A stretch of DNA of 64,000 nt from Sinomicrobium weinanense (GCF_018863395.1 NZ_JAHKRR010000003.1:589113-653112); one strand, 5' to 3'. Shown: positions 44,478-53,111, counted from the first letter of the stretch. The notes: generated by a model not told the origin, from the sequence alone. Made by a program: numbers and translations.

Positions 44478-45105
44478 TCTTCCTTCGTTTATTAAACTGA
44501 TTTACTTTATACCTGTTGCCACAATCTTCCATAACACACCATCTTCGGCTATTATTACGACTAACATCTTCATAAAGCCAATGGCAGGAAAAACATTTTT
44601 TAATTCTTTTCAACTTTACCTGTGTCAGGACCTCTACTGCTGACAGCACTATCTTATCCGTTAATCTCTGGGAGAGATCTACTTTTTCTGAAATTTCCAA
44701 ATGGAATTTTAATTTGTTTTCTACGATCATGTTTTTTGTATAGGCATTTGAAACGTGCTGGTTAAAGATTTTCAAATCCTTTTCAGAGGGGCTTTTAGCA
44801 TCAATTATTGCTACGAATATTCTGTTTAGTAATTCTCTTAATTCAATAAGGTCTGTAAGGTATTTTTCCTCGCCGTTCGGCATATTTAAGATCTCCGTTT
44901 TCAATTTTTTTACCTGATCTTCATCAAAAACCTTAACCAACTGTGTCCAGATCAACAAATTGTCGAGACTGTCTAACCACTCATGCGGTAAATCCGTATC
45001 TCTCCAACTGATCGTATTTACAAAATCAAAACAGAGATTTCCGCCAATAACTTTATATGTACCACCATAGTTCCCGGGGTTCAGATTTTTTTCTTTCTTT
45101 TTCAT
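44455..45105 (-). CDS. ABATE/CGNR zinc-finger protein, probable transcriptional regulator
   Basis: A 216-residue protein. The N-terminal ABATE domain has 'IGGNLCFDFVNTISWRD' and the C-terminal CGNR zinc finger has 'CFSCHWLYEDVSRNNSRRWC' followed by 'VMEDCGNRYKVNQF', with four cysteines (CxxC and C...CGNR). These proteins act as stress-related, ligand-binding regulators. It overlaps the M20 gene by four bases (ATGA) and lies in the operon it may control through the palindrome at 46524-46553. Confidence 0.9.
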   Translation of the reverse strand: MKKKEKNLNPGNYGGTYKVIGGNLCFDFVNTISWRDTDLPHEWLDSLDNLLIWTQLVKVFDEDQVKKLKTEILNMPNGEEKYLTDLIELRELLNRIFVAIIDAKSPSEKDLKIFNQHVSNAYTKNMIVENKLKFHLEISEKVDLSQRLTDKIVLSAVEVLTQVKLKRIKKCFSCHWLYEDVSRNNSRRWCVMEDCGNRYKVNQFNKRRKSENKGSE

Positions 45106-46487
45106 ATTGAAGTATTATCATTTTTATAAATATCTGAATAATATTTATAAAAGTACAGAACGGTTTCAATGCCCCTGGTGAAATTATAAAGGCTAAAACT
45201 CTCATTGGGTGAATGCAATGCATCTTCATCCAGACCGAATCCCATTAATATCGGATCAATATTCAATTCGTTCTGAAAAAGTGTGACAATGGAAATCCCA
45301 CCACCACCACGTGTATGAATAGGTTTTTTACCCCATGCTTTTTCAAACGCCTTACTGGCAGAAAGAGAGGCATCTGAATCGGCAGGCATTAGTGCAAATT
45401 CACTTCCCTGCAATTTCTTAACCTTAATTTGCAGGTGTTCCGGAGTAATCCGCTTTAAATGTGATATTATTAATTTTGATATTTCTTCGCTCGATTGGTT
45501 AGGTACCAGCCTGGCAGATATTTTAGCAAAGGCTTTTGCCGGAATAACTGTCTTTTTGCCTTCGCCTGTATATCCGGCCCAAATGCCATTTACATCTAAA
45601 GTTGGCCGGTAGCCGATACGTTCAATGGTTGTATATCCGTTTTCTCCTTTAATTTTTTTTAAGCCCAGATCGGACTTATAAGTTTCTGCATTAAAAGGAA
45701 TTCGTTGTAACTCTTTTTTTTGTTCTTCACTCAATTCCAAAACCTGGTTATAAAACCCGGAGATATTTATTTTTCCATCCTCATCATGTAAAGAAGCTAT
45801 GATACGGCAAAGTTCATTTATAGGATTAGGCACTGCGCCACCATAAATTCCGGAGTGCAGGTCACGATTAGCCCCGGTTAATTCGACCTCCAAATAAGAC
45901 ATCCCTCTTAAACCTACGGTTATTGAAGGCGTATCACTATCTATCATTGCGGTATCCGAAACGATGATCGTATCACAGGCCAGCTTTTCTTTATTATTCC
46001 TTACAAATGGTCTTAAATTAATGGAGCCGATCTCCTCTTCTCCTTCGATCAAAAATTTCACATTACATTTTAAACTATTTGTACGCATTAAAATTTCAAA
46101 TGCTTTAATATGTATATACAACTGACCTTTATCATCGCTCGCTCCCCGTGCATGAATTTTTCCGTTTCTTATTTCTGGTTCAAACGGCGGGGATTCCCAA
46201 AGTTCTACAGGATCTGGAGGTTGAACATCATAATGACCATATACAAGAACGGTAGGCATGGAAGGATCATTGATCTTCTCTGCATAGACTATGGGGTGTC
46301 CATTTGTTTGAATCACCTCAGCAAAATCCACTCCTGCAATCTTTAATTTATTTTTTAAATAATCAGCAGCACGGGTTATCTCACTTTTATAGCTTACATC
46401 TGTACTGATCGATTTAATTCTTAAGAGTTCCATTAGTTCATTGATAAACTGATGTTTATCTTTCTTTAATAACTGAAGTGCGTCCAT
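45102..46487 (-). CDS. M20-family dipeptidase
   Basis: A 461-residue zinc peptidase, no signal peptide. Metal-site motifs are present: 'VLVYGHYDVQPPDP' (His, Asp), 'GASDDKGQLYIHI' (Asp bridging), 'FLIEGEEEIGSINL' (catalytic Glu and metal Glu), 'DTAMID' and 'EDALHSPNESFSL' near the C-terminus (His). It matches the CNDP/carnosinase-like M20 dipeptidase group, which hydrolyses dipeptides and beta-alanyl or acyl amino acids. First gene of the five-gene operon; the promoter TAACTTTG on the minus strand is at plus 46519-46526. Confidence 0.94.
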   Translation of the reverse strand: MDALQLLKKDKHQFINELMELLRIKSISTDVSYKSEITRAADYLKNKLKIAGVDFAEVIQTNGHPIVYAEKINDPSMPTVLVYGHYDVQPPDPVELWESPPFEPEIRNGKIHARGASDDKGQLYIHIKAFEILMRTNSLKCNVKFLIEGEEEIGSINLRPFVRNNKEKLACDTIIVSDTAMIDSDTPSITVGLRGMSYLEVELTGANRDLHSGIYGGAVPNPINELCRIIASLHDEDGKINISGFYNQVLELSEEQKKELQRIPFNAETYKSDLGLKKIKGENGYTTIERIGYRPTLDVNGIWAGYTGEGKKTVIPAKAFAKISARLVPNQSSEEISKLIISHLKRITPEHLQIKVKKLQGSEFALMPADSDASLSASKAFEKAWGKKPIHTRGGGGISIVTLFQNELNIDPILMGFGLDEDALHSPNESFSLYNFTRGIETVLYFYKYYSDIYKNDNTSI

Positions 46488-46523
46488 ATTTAATCAAAAT
46501 TAGGGTGCTAAAGTAATTCAAAG

Positions 46524-46553
46524 TTAACCATTAAAAAAGTTTTTAGTGGTTAA
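46524..46553. promoter_or_regulatory. Palindromic operator overlapping the promoter of the M20 operon
   Basis: Arms of 14 bases, 46524-46537 and 46540-46553, with one mismatch (TTAACCATTAAAAA with TTTTTAGTGGTTAA). The minus-strand -7 element TAACTTTG (plus 46519-46526) overlaps one arm, so a bound protein would block the promoter. Confidence 0.65.
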
Positions 46554-46740
46554 TTTAAATTATACATGGCTTAAATGTAGCATTGAAAGCCGCTTTCTTT
46601 GGACCGGGATGCCCTAAGCCAACCGAGCTAAGAGTCTGTTTTGGAATAAATAGTTCAATATTTGATTCATGCGATCTGTCAAAACTGAGAGAATTTCGAG
46701 ATATAATTTATATGACTTAAAATATCTTTCCGGATAGATA

Positions 46741-46758
46741 ACAAACCAATCAGTTTGT
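46741..46758. promoter_or_regulatory. TetR-type operator upstream of the TetR relic
   Basis: ACAAAC at 46741-46746 and GTTTGT at 46753-46758 form a perfect inverted repeat 16 bases before the start of the TetR fragment. The position fits an autoregulatory site of a TetR-family protein. Confidence 0.55.
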
Positions 46759-46773
46759 TTTATACATATTCGC

Positions 46774-47037
46774 ATGCATGAAGCAGGAACTAAAATCGGA
46801 TTTGAAGCCACCAGTATAGACAGGATCTTAAATACCGCCCAACTTTCCAAAGGTGCGTTTTATCATCATTTTAAGAATAAAAAGGAACTCGGGCTTGCCG
46901 TGATCAGTAAGAAGATACAAAAAAGGATATATGACGGGATGATAAAACCGCTGACTGAAAAATATGAAAATGAAACTGTTGACCTGCTTAAAGGTGTATT
47001 CGTAAAACGTATAAACAGGACTTCTGGAATTTTTTGA
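46774..47037 (+). pseudogene. TetR-family regulator, N-terminal fragment
   Basis: 'GFEATSIDRILNTAQLSKGAFYHHFKNKKEL' (core LSKGAFYHHFKNKKEL) is the DNA-binding domain of a TetR regulator. After residue about 75 the frame runs into unrelated sequence and stops at 47037; the C-terminal ligand-binding domain is missing. From 47021 a haloacid-dehalogenase fragment begins in another frame, so the gene was cut at a deletion or recombination junction. It is probably not functional, although the HTH is intact. Confidence 0.85.
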
Positions 47038-47305
47038 TGAACGGTTAACTGTTGAAAGTATCGGGAAATTCAAACCCCATGCGGATACCTATGATTGGGC
47101 TGCCAGAAAAATGAGACTGAAACCCGAAGAATGTATGCTCATTGCTGCCCATGGATGGGATATCGCCAGAGCATTATAGACCGGCTGGCGAGGTGCTTTT
47201 ATACGCAGGCCGGGCCAGCAACAATATCCCCTGGCACCAAACCCGGAAATTTCACTCCCTGACTTACAACTAATTTCAGAACAACTGATTGCCATGGAAA
47301 AATAA
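47021..47305 (+). pseudogene. Haloacid dehalogenase type II, C-terminal fragment with a nonsense mutation
   Basis: The frame from 47021 reads 'LLEFFDERLTVESIGKFKPH' (HAD motif with the conserved Lys), 'ADTYDWAARKMRLKPEEC', then 'MLIAAHGWDIARAL', followed by TAG where family members have Trp (L-W-A-G-W), then 'TGWRGAFIRRPGQQQYPLAP' up to a stop at 47303-47305. The N-terminal half with the nucleophilic Asp is missing. It is a two-fold broken remnant fused to a TetR fragment. Confidence 0.85.
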
Positions 47306-47338
47306 TATCAGATCATTATTTTTTATCTCAACAAAAAG

Positions 47339-48064
47339 TTATCCGTGTAATTTTTTAGCGGTCACAAACCGTTCTGCCACATTATCCCAGTTGATGATCC
47401 CAAGCAGCGTATCTACAAAATCGGCCCTTTTGTTTTTGTATTTCAGGTAGTAGGCGTGTTCCCATACATCAATCACCAGGAGTGGGATAACGCCCCATTG
47501 GGTGAGTTTTTGATGGTTTTCGCATTGCAATAAGGTCAACGACCGGGAATAGGGCTGGTATCCTAAAATTCCCCAACCGCTACCTTCCACGGATTTGGAT
47601 ATTTTAGCAATATAGGCCTTGAGTCGGTCAAATGACCCGAAATCCTTTTCAATCTGACGAAGCAGTTCTGCCTTGGGTTCTGTTTTCTTATTGGTCAGGT
47701 TAGTCCAGAAAATGGTGTGCAGGACATGGCTGGAAAAATGGAAGGCCAGTTTTCTCGTCCACAGGTCCGACATGTCCATATCCCCGGTCTGGAGATGCTT
47801 TTTGATGTTTTTCAGATCCTTATTGGCCCCTTTTACTGCTCCGCCGTGGTGGAACTCATAGTGGAGATGCAGTGTTTCTTCATCCATATAAGGTTCCAGG
47901 AAGTTTTTGTTGTACGGAAGGGATTGTAAAACAAAATTCCCTTCGTTGTCTACCAGTTTGTCGATACCGTTTTCGGTAAGGTTCTGTGAAAAAACACTGT
48001 TGCCGGGCAGGATGGTTGCACCGCCTAAAATGGCCGAGTTTCTCAGAAATTCTTTTCGATTCAT
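47339..48064 (-). CDS. Exported iron/manganese superoxide dismutase
   Basis: A 241-residue protein. It starts with an N-terminal export segment (1-27) that resembles a twin-arginine signal with an RK pair ('NRKEFLRNSAILGGATILPG'). The SOD core follows: 'LQSLPYNKNFLEPYMDEETL', metal ligands in 'HLHYEFHHGG' and in 'LAFHFSSHVLHTIFW', 'GSGWGILGYQPYSRSLTLLQ' and 'IDVWEHAYYLKYKNKRADFV' (Asp and His ligands). It converts superoxide to hydrogen peroxide and oxygen. A location outside the cytoplasm is inferred from the signal. It is the last gene before the HK/RR pair and shares their direction. Confidence 0.9.
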   Translation of the reverse strand: MNRKEFLRNSAILGGATILPGNSVFSQNLTENGIDKLVDNEGNFVLQSLPYNKNFLEPYMDEETLHLHYEFHHGGAVKGANKDLKNIKKHLQTGDMDMSDLWTRKLAFHFSSHVLHTIFWTNLTNKKTEPKAELLRQIEKDFGSFDRLKAYIAKISKSVEGSGWGILGYQPYSRSLTLLQCENHQKLTQWGVIPLLVIDVWEHAYYLKYKNKRADFVDTLLGIINWDNVAERFVTAKKLHG

Positions 48065-48139
48065 CGTTTGGGCTTTTGATAATAATGGTAAAGCTAAAGC
48101 CCAATTCTGTAGAAATTTTGGAAAACAAAGTGCCTTTCG

Positions 48140-49405
48140 TTATTTGAACACTACTTCAAAAACGTAGAGTTCATGGGTTTCCTCATAGTGCAGGGACCAA
48201 CCACTTACCTCTGTTATTTTGTGAACAATGGCCAGTCCCAGCCCCCAGGTGTCGGGGTTGCCGGATTGTTTATAAAAACGGCGAAACAGTTTTTCTTTGT
48301 CCAGGGCTCTTTGATTTCCTGTATTAGCAATGGAAAGCCTGTTTTCCATTATTGAAATAATGACCTTCCCATTGCGGATATTGTGCAAAAAGGCATTTTT
48401 AAGCAGGTTCTGGACCAGTATTTCGGTAAGCATAGTGTTTCCCTGAACGATCAGTTCGCCCTCTTTTTTTATGATGACCTCAATGTGCTGTGTAACTTTC
48501 TGTTCTTCATAATAGGCCAGGGACCTGTCGATGATCCCGTTTACAGAAATTTCCTCGGTAAGGAGAAATTGCCGGTTTTCAATTTTGGACAACAGTAAGA
48601 GGGTCTTATTTAACTTTTTTAACCGCTGTGTCGATCCGATGATACTTTCAATGATGGCCGCCTGATCAAATGTAAGTTCTTCCTGGCTGATAAGGGCTTC
48701 CAAACGTGACTGGATAACGGACAGCGGTGTTTGCATTTCATGGGAAGCATTTTCAATAAATTGTTTTTGACTGTCAAACACTTCCTTGTTTTTTTGCATC
48801 AGTTCCGTAATCGTATCCCGTAGTGTCCGGAATTCATCGATCCGGGAATGTGATAATACCGGAATTTGTTGATCCAGGCGATAATGCCGCAACTTTTCCA
48901 GCATTTCATAGAAAGGGTTCCATATTTTCCTGGATATAAAACGTTGCGACAGGTAATAACACAAGGTCATTCCCAGGAACAACCCTCCCAGGGTAATGGC
49001 AATGGTACCGACAATTTCCGTTACTTCCAGGTGAGGCTTTACAATCTCCAGCCTGTAATAGTTTCCATGTAACTCCACATAGGTGGTGAGTTTGCGATAT
49101 TCGTCCAGTTCATCGTCCACCGGTTCGTAAACCAGGGTATCTGCATAGATCTCCCTTCCTTTTTGAAAGATCCTTTGATCTACGGGATAAAAGGTAAAAT
49201 CGTCCAATGGATTGTCTTCCGTAAAGGGTGCCTGAGGGTTTTCTTTGAGATAAGCCAGAAGGTTTATTTTCCGATTATACAATACCTCATCAACATTTTG
49301 CAATACATTCCAACTCAATACCAGATAGAACAATATGGAAAACCCTCCAAAGAGCATCAGGAAAAAGAATAATTGAATACGGGAAGTATAGGTAAGGAGC
49401 TTCAT
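48140..49405 (-). CDS. Sensor histidine kinase
   Basis: A 421-residue membrane kinase with two membrane helices (about 10-32 and 131-152) that frame a periplasmic sensor of about 100 residues. The H-box is 'FIENASHEMQTPLSV' with His222 as the phosphorylation site; the N-box 'NLLKNAFLHN' and the G-box 'DTWGLGLAIVHKI' complete the ATPase domain. It overlaps the response regulator gene by 4 bases. The sensory input is unknown; the proximity to copper genes (regulator 210 bases from copA, divergent) suggests metal or oxidative stress. Confidence 0.94.
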   Translation of the reverse strand: MKLLTYTSRIQLFFFLMLFGGFSILFYLVLSWNVLQNVDEVLYNRKINLLAYLKENPQAPFTEDNPLDDFTFYPVDQRIFQKGREIYADTLVYEPVDDELDEYRKLTTYVELHGNYYRLEIVKPHLEVTEIVGTIAITLGGLFLGMTLCYYLSQRFISRKIWNPFYEMLEKLRHYRLDQQIPVLSHSRIDEFRTLRDTITELMQKNKEVFDSQKQFIENASHEMQTPLSVIQSRLEALISQEELTFDQAAIIESIIGSTQRLKKLNKTLLLLSKIENRQFLLTEEISVNGIIDRSLAYYEEQKVTQHIEVIIKKEGELIVQGNTMLTEILVQNLLKNAFLHNIRNGKVIISIMENRLSIANTGNQRALDKEKLFRRFYKQSGNPDTWGLGLAIVHKITEVSGWSLHYEETHELYVFEVVFK

Positions 49406-50085
49406 ATCGATTTAATTTGGTATCCCACCCCGTAGATATTATGGATCTCTACCTGAGCCCCTGCCTTTTTCAGTTTCTGTTTAAGGTTCCGGATCTGCGA
49501 AAACAAAAAATCAAAGCTCTGGGCTTCGTCAACATAATCACCCCAGATATATTCGGCTAAGGCAACTTTGGTGATAACCCGCTTATGGTTGTTAATCAGA
49601 TGAGTAAGAATAGCATATTCCTTTTTGGTCAGGGTCATTGGATGTTGAAGATCATTTACACCTACCAGATATTGGTCCGGGTCAATGAACAGGTTACCAA
49701 ATTGCACCCATTTGTTGGTCTTGAATTGTTTTCTGCGGATAATGGCCTTGATCCGGGCATGGAGTTCGGAAAAGTAAAAAGGCTTTGTGAGATAATCGTC
49801 CGCCCCCAGGTCCAGGCCTTTTAGTTTGTCATCCAGGGAATGACGGGCAGAAAGGATGATAACTCCGCTGGTTTTGTCCTTTTGGTGAAGCACTTCCAAC
49901 AGGTCAAACCCACTGCCATCAGGAAGGTTAATGTCTAGAATAATACAATCGTAATCATAGAGGGATATACGCTCCAGGGCCGACGCATAATCTGCTTCCG
50001 CATCATGGATAAATCCTTCCTGAGAGGCATATTCTTTCAGGCTGTGGAGCAATTCCGGTTCGTCTTCTACGATTAAAAGTTTCAT
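49402..50085 (-). CDS. OmpR/PhoB-family response regulator
   Basis: A 227-residue regulator: receiver domain with 'LLIVEDEPELLHSLKEYA', phospho-acceptor Asp51 in 'CIILDINLPDGSG', 'VIILSARHSLDDKLKGLDLG' and 'ADDYLTKPF', and a winged-helix domain with 'LTKKEYAILTHLINNHKRV' and 'YGVGYQIKSI' at the C-terminus. It is encoded first in the two-gene unit with the sensor kinase and overlaps it by 4 bases. The neighbouring module upstream of copA may be its target. Confidence 0.95.
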   Translation of the reverse strand: MKLLIVEDEPELLHSLKEYASQEGFIHDAEADYASALERISLYDYDCIILDINLPDGSGFDLLEVLHQKDKTSGVIILSARHSLDDKLKGLDLGADDYLTKPFYFSELHARIKAIIRRKQFKTNKWVQFGNLFIDPDQYLVGVNDLQHPMTLTKKEYAILTHLINNHKRVITKVALAEYIWGDYVDEAQSFDFLFSQIRNLKQKLKKAGAQVEIHNIYGVGYQIKSI

Positions 50086-50214
50086 GATAAGGACAAAATA
50101 AGCAATTAATTTTGTAGAAATACTGCCTGACTATATCTATATCCAAATCTTTTGGTTCAAATTCCCGGGGAGCCTCCAGATGAAAACATCGAATTCTTCT
50201 CATAGAACTCAGGC

Positions 50215-50242
50215 GTAAATCTTATAAATCAAACCCAAAATA
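50215..50242 (+). promoter_or_regulatory. Shared 28-bp regulatory module upstream of copA (copy 1)
   Basis: Identical over 28 bases to 52794-52821, upstream of the small HMA gene, and 34 of 36 with the following ATAACA. Both copies end exactly 28 bases before a CAA[C/A]TTTG -7-like element (here CAACTTTG at 50271-50278). The core contains TTATAAATCAAACCC. Confidence 0.75.
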
Positions 50243-50295
50243 GTATAACATCTCCAACTCCCTTTGTTCTCAACTTTGTATCGTAATTAAAATGT

Positions 50296-52716
50296 ATGAT
50301 CATGGCAACGAATAATAAGCAGACCATATTCCTTCCTTTAGAAAACGTAGAGAGTGAACACTGTGCATTGATCGTGGATAAAGGACTGGCCCAGGTGCAG
50401 GGCATAGGAAGCCACAAGGTGGAGCTGAATAACCGCCGCGCGGCCATTACGGTAAACAATACCGAAACGGTAACGGAAGCGGTCAAAACCATTAAAGAAC
50501 TGGGGTATGGTGTTACCACCATAAAACAATCCTTCCCGGTACTGAATATGACCTGTGCTTCCTGTGCTGCAAGTGCCGAAAGTATCGTCAAATTTGTGGA
50601 AGGGGTTGTAAATGCTTCCGTCAATTTTGCCACCGCAACGCTATCGGTAGAATACCTGCCCGATACGACCAATCCTCTGGCATTGCAGAAAGCCGTGCAA
50701 TCTGTAGGCTATGACCTGCTCATCGAAGATGAAACCACACAACAGGAAACGCTCGAAGCGATACACGAAAAGAAATTCCGGAGGTTAAAGAAGAAAACCA
50801 CCTGGGCGGTGGTATTATCACTTCCGGTCGTGGCAATCGGAATGTTCTTTATGGATATGCCCTATGCCAATGAAATTATGTGGCTGTTCGCTACGCCTGT
50901 GGTGTTGTGGCTGGGCAAGGATTTTTATGTCAATGCATGGAAACAGGCCAAACATCGTTCCGCCAATATGGATACTTTGGTAGCCCTGAGCACCGGGATC
51001 GCTTATATTTTCAGTGTATTCAATATGCTTTTCCCCGATTTTTGGCACGCAAGGGATATGCACGCCCATGTGTATTTTGAAGCCGCTGCGGTCATCATCG
51101 CATTTATCCTTTTGGGCAAGCTATTGGAAGAGAACGCCAAAGGCAATACTTCATCGGCCATAAAAAAACTGATGGGCTTACAGCCTAAAACGGTGACCGT
51201 AGTGCTTCCTGGCGGTGAGGAAAAACAAATGCCCATAGAAGAGGTCAATGCAGGAGATATCATCCTGGTAAAACCCGGTGAAAAAATTGCTGTGGATGGG
51301 ATGGTCGTTTCCGGCAGTTCTTATGTAGATGAAAGTATGTTGAGCGGCGAACCCGTACCCGTGCTGAAAACGGAAAAGGAAAAAGTATTTGCGGGTACCA
51401 TTAACCAAAAAGGCAGCTTTCAATTTAAGGCGATAAAGGTGGGGAGAGAAACCATGCTTGCCCAAATCATCAGAATGGTGCAGGAGGCACAGGGCAGCAA
51501 AGCACCGGTTCAAAAACTGGTGGATAAAATAGCGGGCATATTTGTTCCGGTGGTGATGGGGATTGCTACAGTCACTTTTATTTTATGGTTGATATTGGGT
51601 GGTGACAATAGTGTGGTACAAGGGCTTCTCGCCGCCGTTACTGTATTGGTCATTGCCTGCCCCTGCGCCCTGGGCCTGGCTACCCCAACGGCGATCATGG
51701 TGGGTGTAGGTAAAGGTGCCGAAAACGGAATTCTGATCAAAGATGCCGACAGCCTTGAACTGGCCAAAAAAGTAAATGCCATTGTATTGGACAAAACAGG
51801 GACCATTACCGAAGGGAAACCACAGGTTATGGGTATAAGGTGGCTGAACAGCGGCGATACCACAAAACAGGTCTTGTTCAGCATAGAAAAGCAGTCCGAA
51901 CACCCGTTGGCGGAAGCGGTGGTAAAACATTTGGAAGGATCACAGGCCCTTGCATTATCCTCCTTTGAAAGCATTACGGGGAAAGGTGCCAAAGGGACTT
52001 ATGAAGGGCAGACATACTATGTAGGTAATAAAAAACTTTTAGCGGAAAACAATATTTCCATTGCTGCCGAATTACAACAACAGGCCGGCGAATGGGGCAA
52101 ACAGTCAAAAACGGTGATATGGTTTGCAGACAGTTCCAAAGCCTTATCGGTATTGGCCATTTCGGACAAGATCAAAGAAACCTCCGTGGCTGCCATCCGG
52201 CAATTGCAGGAAATGGGCATAGAACTCCATATGCTCACCGGCGATAACGAAGCCACTGCCAAAGCCATTGCAAAACAAACGGGCATACAGCATTATAAGG
52301 CAGAAGTATTGCCGCAGCACAAAGCCGATTTCGTGAAAGAACTGCAACAGCAGGGCAAAACCGTAGCCATGGTAGGCGACGGTATCAACGACAGTACCGC
52401 ACTCGCAACAGCGGATGTAAGCATTGCGATGGGCAAAGGCAGCGATATCGCCATGGATGTGGCCAAAATGACCATCATATCATCCGACCTCACCAAGATA
52501 CCGCAGGCCATACGACTGTCCAAACAGACCGTGGCCACCATTAAGCAAAACCTGTTCTGGGCATTTATTTACAACCTCATCGGTATCCCGATTGCCGCGG
52601 GTATTCTCTACCCCATTAATGGATTCCTGCTGAACCCGATGATCGCCGGAGGTGCAATGGCATTGAGCAGCGTGAGTGTGGTAAGCAACAGTCTGCGGCT
52701 GAAATGGAAGAAGTAA
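50296..52716 (+). CDS. copA: Copper-translocating P1B-type ATPase (CopA)
   Basis: An 806-residue P-type ATPase. The first N-terminal HMA-like domain (1-75) has no CxxC; the second has MTCASC with Cys87 and Cys90. The membrane metal site is CPC at 455-457, the phosphorylated Asp499 is in DKTGT, 'SEHPLAEAVVKHLEG' carries the HP motif and 'MVGDGINDSTALATADVSIAMG' (core GDGINDSTALA) the hinge. These features fit Cu(I) export to the periplasm. The start could also be at 50302 (third residue). Upstream lies the divergent HK/RR pair; 174 bases downstream a copper chaperone gene repeats the same regulatory module. Confidence 0.95.
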   Translation: MIMATNNKQTIFLPLENVESEHCALIVDKGLAQVQGIGSHKVELNNRRAAITVNNTETVTEAVKTIKELGYGVTTIKQSFPVLNMTCASCAASAESIVKFVEGVVNASVNFATATLSVEYLPDTTNPLALQKAVQSVGYDLLIEDETTQQETLEAIHEKKFRRLKKKTTWAVVLSLPVVAIGMFFMDMPYANEIMWLFATPVVLWLGKDFYVNAWKQAKHRSANMDTLVALSTGIAYIFSVFNMLFPDFWHARDMHAHVYFEAAAVIIAFILLGKLLEENAKGNTSSAIKKLMGLQPKTVTVVLPGGEEKQMPIEEVNAGDIILVKPGEKIAVDGMVVSGSSYVDESMLSGEPVPVLKTEKEKVFAGTINQKGSFQFKAIKVGRETMLAQIIRMVQEAQGSKAPVQKLVDKIAGIFVPVVMGIATVTFILWLILGGDNSVVQGLLAAVTVLVIACPCALGLATPTAIMVGVGKGAENGILIKDADSLELAKKVNAIVLDKTGTITEGKPQVMGIRWLNSGDTTKQVLFSIEKQSEHPLAEAVVKHLEGSQALALSSFESITGKGAKGTYEGQTYYVGNKKLLAENNISIAAELQQQAGEWGKQSKTVIWFADSSKALSVLAISDKIKETSVAAIRQLQEMGIELHMLTGDNEATAKAIAKQTGIQHYKAEVLPQHKADFVKELQQQGKTVAMVGDGINDSTALATADVSIAMGKGSDIAMDVAKMTIISSDLTKIPQAIRLSKQTVATIKQNLFWAFIYNLIGIPIAAGILYPINGFLLNPMIAGGAMALSSVSVVSNSLRLKWKK

Positions 52717-52793
52717 ACCTTTGGTATTCGGGTATCCGAGTGTTCGAGTATTCGGGTATATGAATGGAGGTTGATAACTCGTAATACGCGTAA

Positions 52794-52821
52794 GTAAATC
52801 TTATAAATCAAACCCAAAATA
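52794..52821 (+). promoter_or_regulatory. Shared 28-bp regulatory module upstream of the HMA gene (copy 2)
   Basis: Identical in 28 of 28 bases to 50215-50242. CAAATTTG at 52850-52857 follows after exactly 28 bases, the same spacing as at copA. Confidence 0.75.
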
Positions 52822-52889
52822 ACATAACAGAACAGTATCCGGAATTATCCAAATTTGTATTATTCATTAACAATAAAAGTTCAGACAAA

Positions 52890-53111
52890 ATGGAAACCAA
52901 TAATCAAAATTTAAAGTTCAGGACCAACATTAATTGCGGCGGATGTGTATCGTCCGTAAAACCCCATCTGGACAATGCAGAAGGCATTTGTCATTGGGAA
53001 GTGGATACCGATGATAAAGACAAGATCCTGACCGTAGCGTCCAAGGGTATTACCGAACAGCAAGTGATCGAAACGGTAGAAAAGGCAGGTTTTAAGATCG
53101 AACGTGCCTAG
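52890..53111 (+). CDS. Small heavy-metal-associated (HMA) copper chaperone
   Basis: A 73-residue HMA domain. The metal site is NCGGC ('NINCGGCVSSVKPHL'), the rest 'ITEQQVIETVEKAGFKIERA' is the typical C-terminal helix-strand. It is a CopZ-like carrier that delivers Cu(I) to CopA, inferred from position and shared promoter module. The sequence has acidic residues in the middle and no signal peptide, so it is cytoplasmic. Confidence 0.88.
   Translation: METNNQNLKFRTNINCGGCVSSVKPHLDNAEGICHWEVDTDDKDKILTVASKGITEQQVIETVEKAGFKIERA

Noticed and set aside
46590..46640. tRNA-like D-arm sequence on the minus strand (TAGCTCGGTTGG...)
   Set aside because: No acceptor stem, anticodon loop or T-arm could be built around it; at most an eroded fragment.
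52720..52765. TATTCGGGTA-type repeats downstream of copA
   Set aside because: Short imperfect direct repeats common in flavobacterial intergenic regions; no symmetry or link to a gene.
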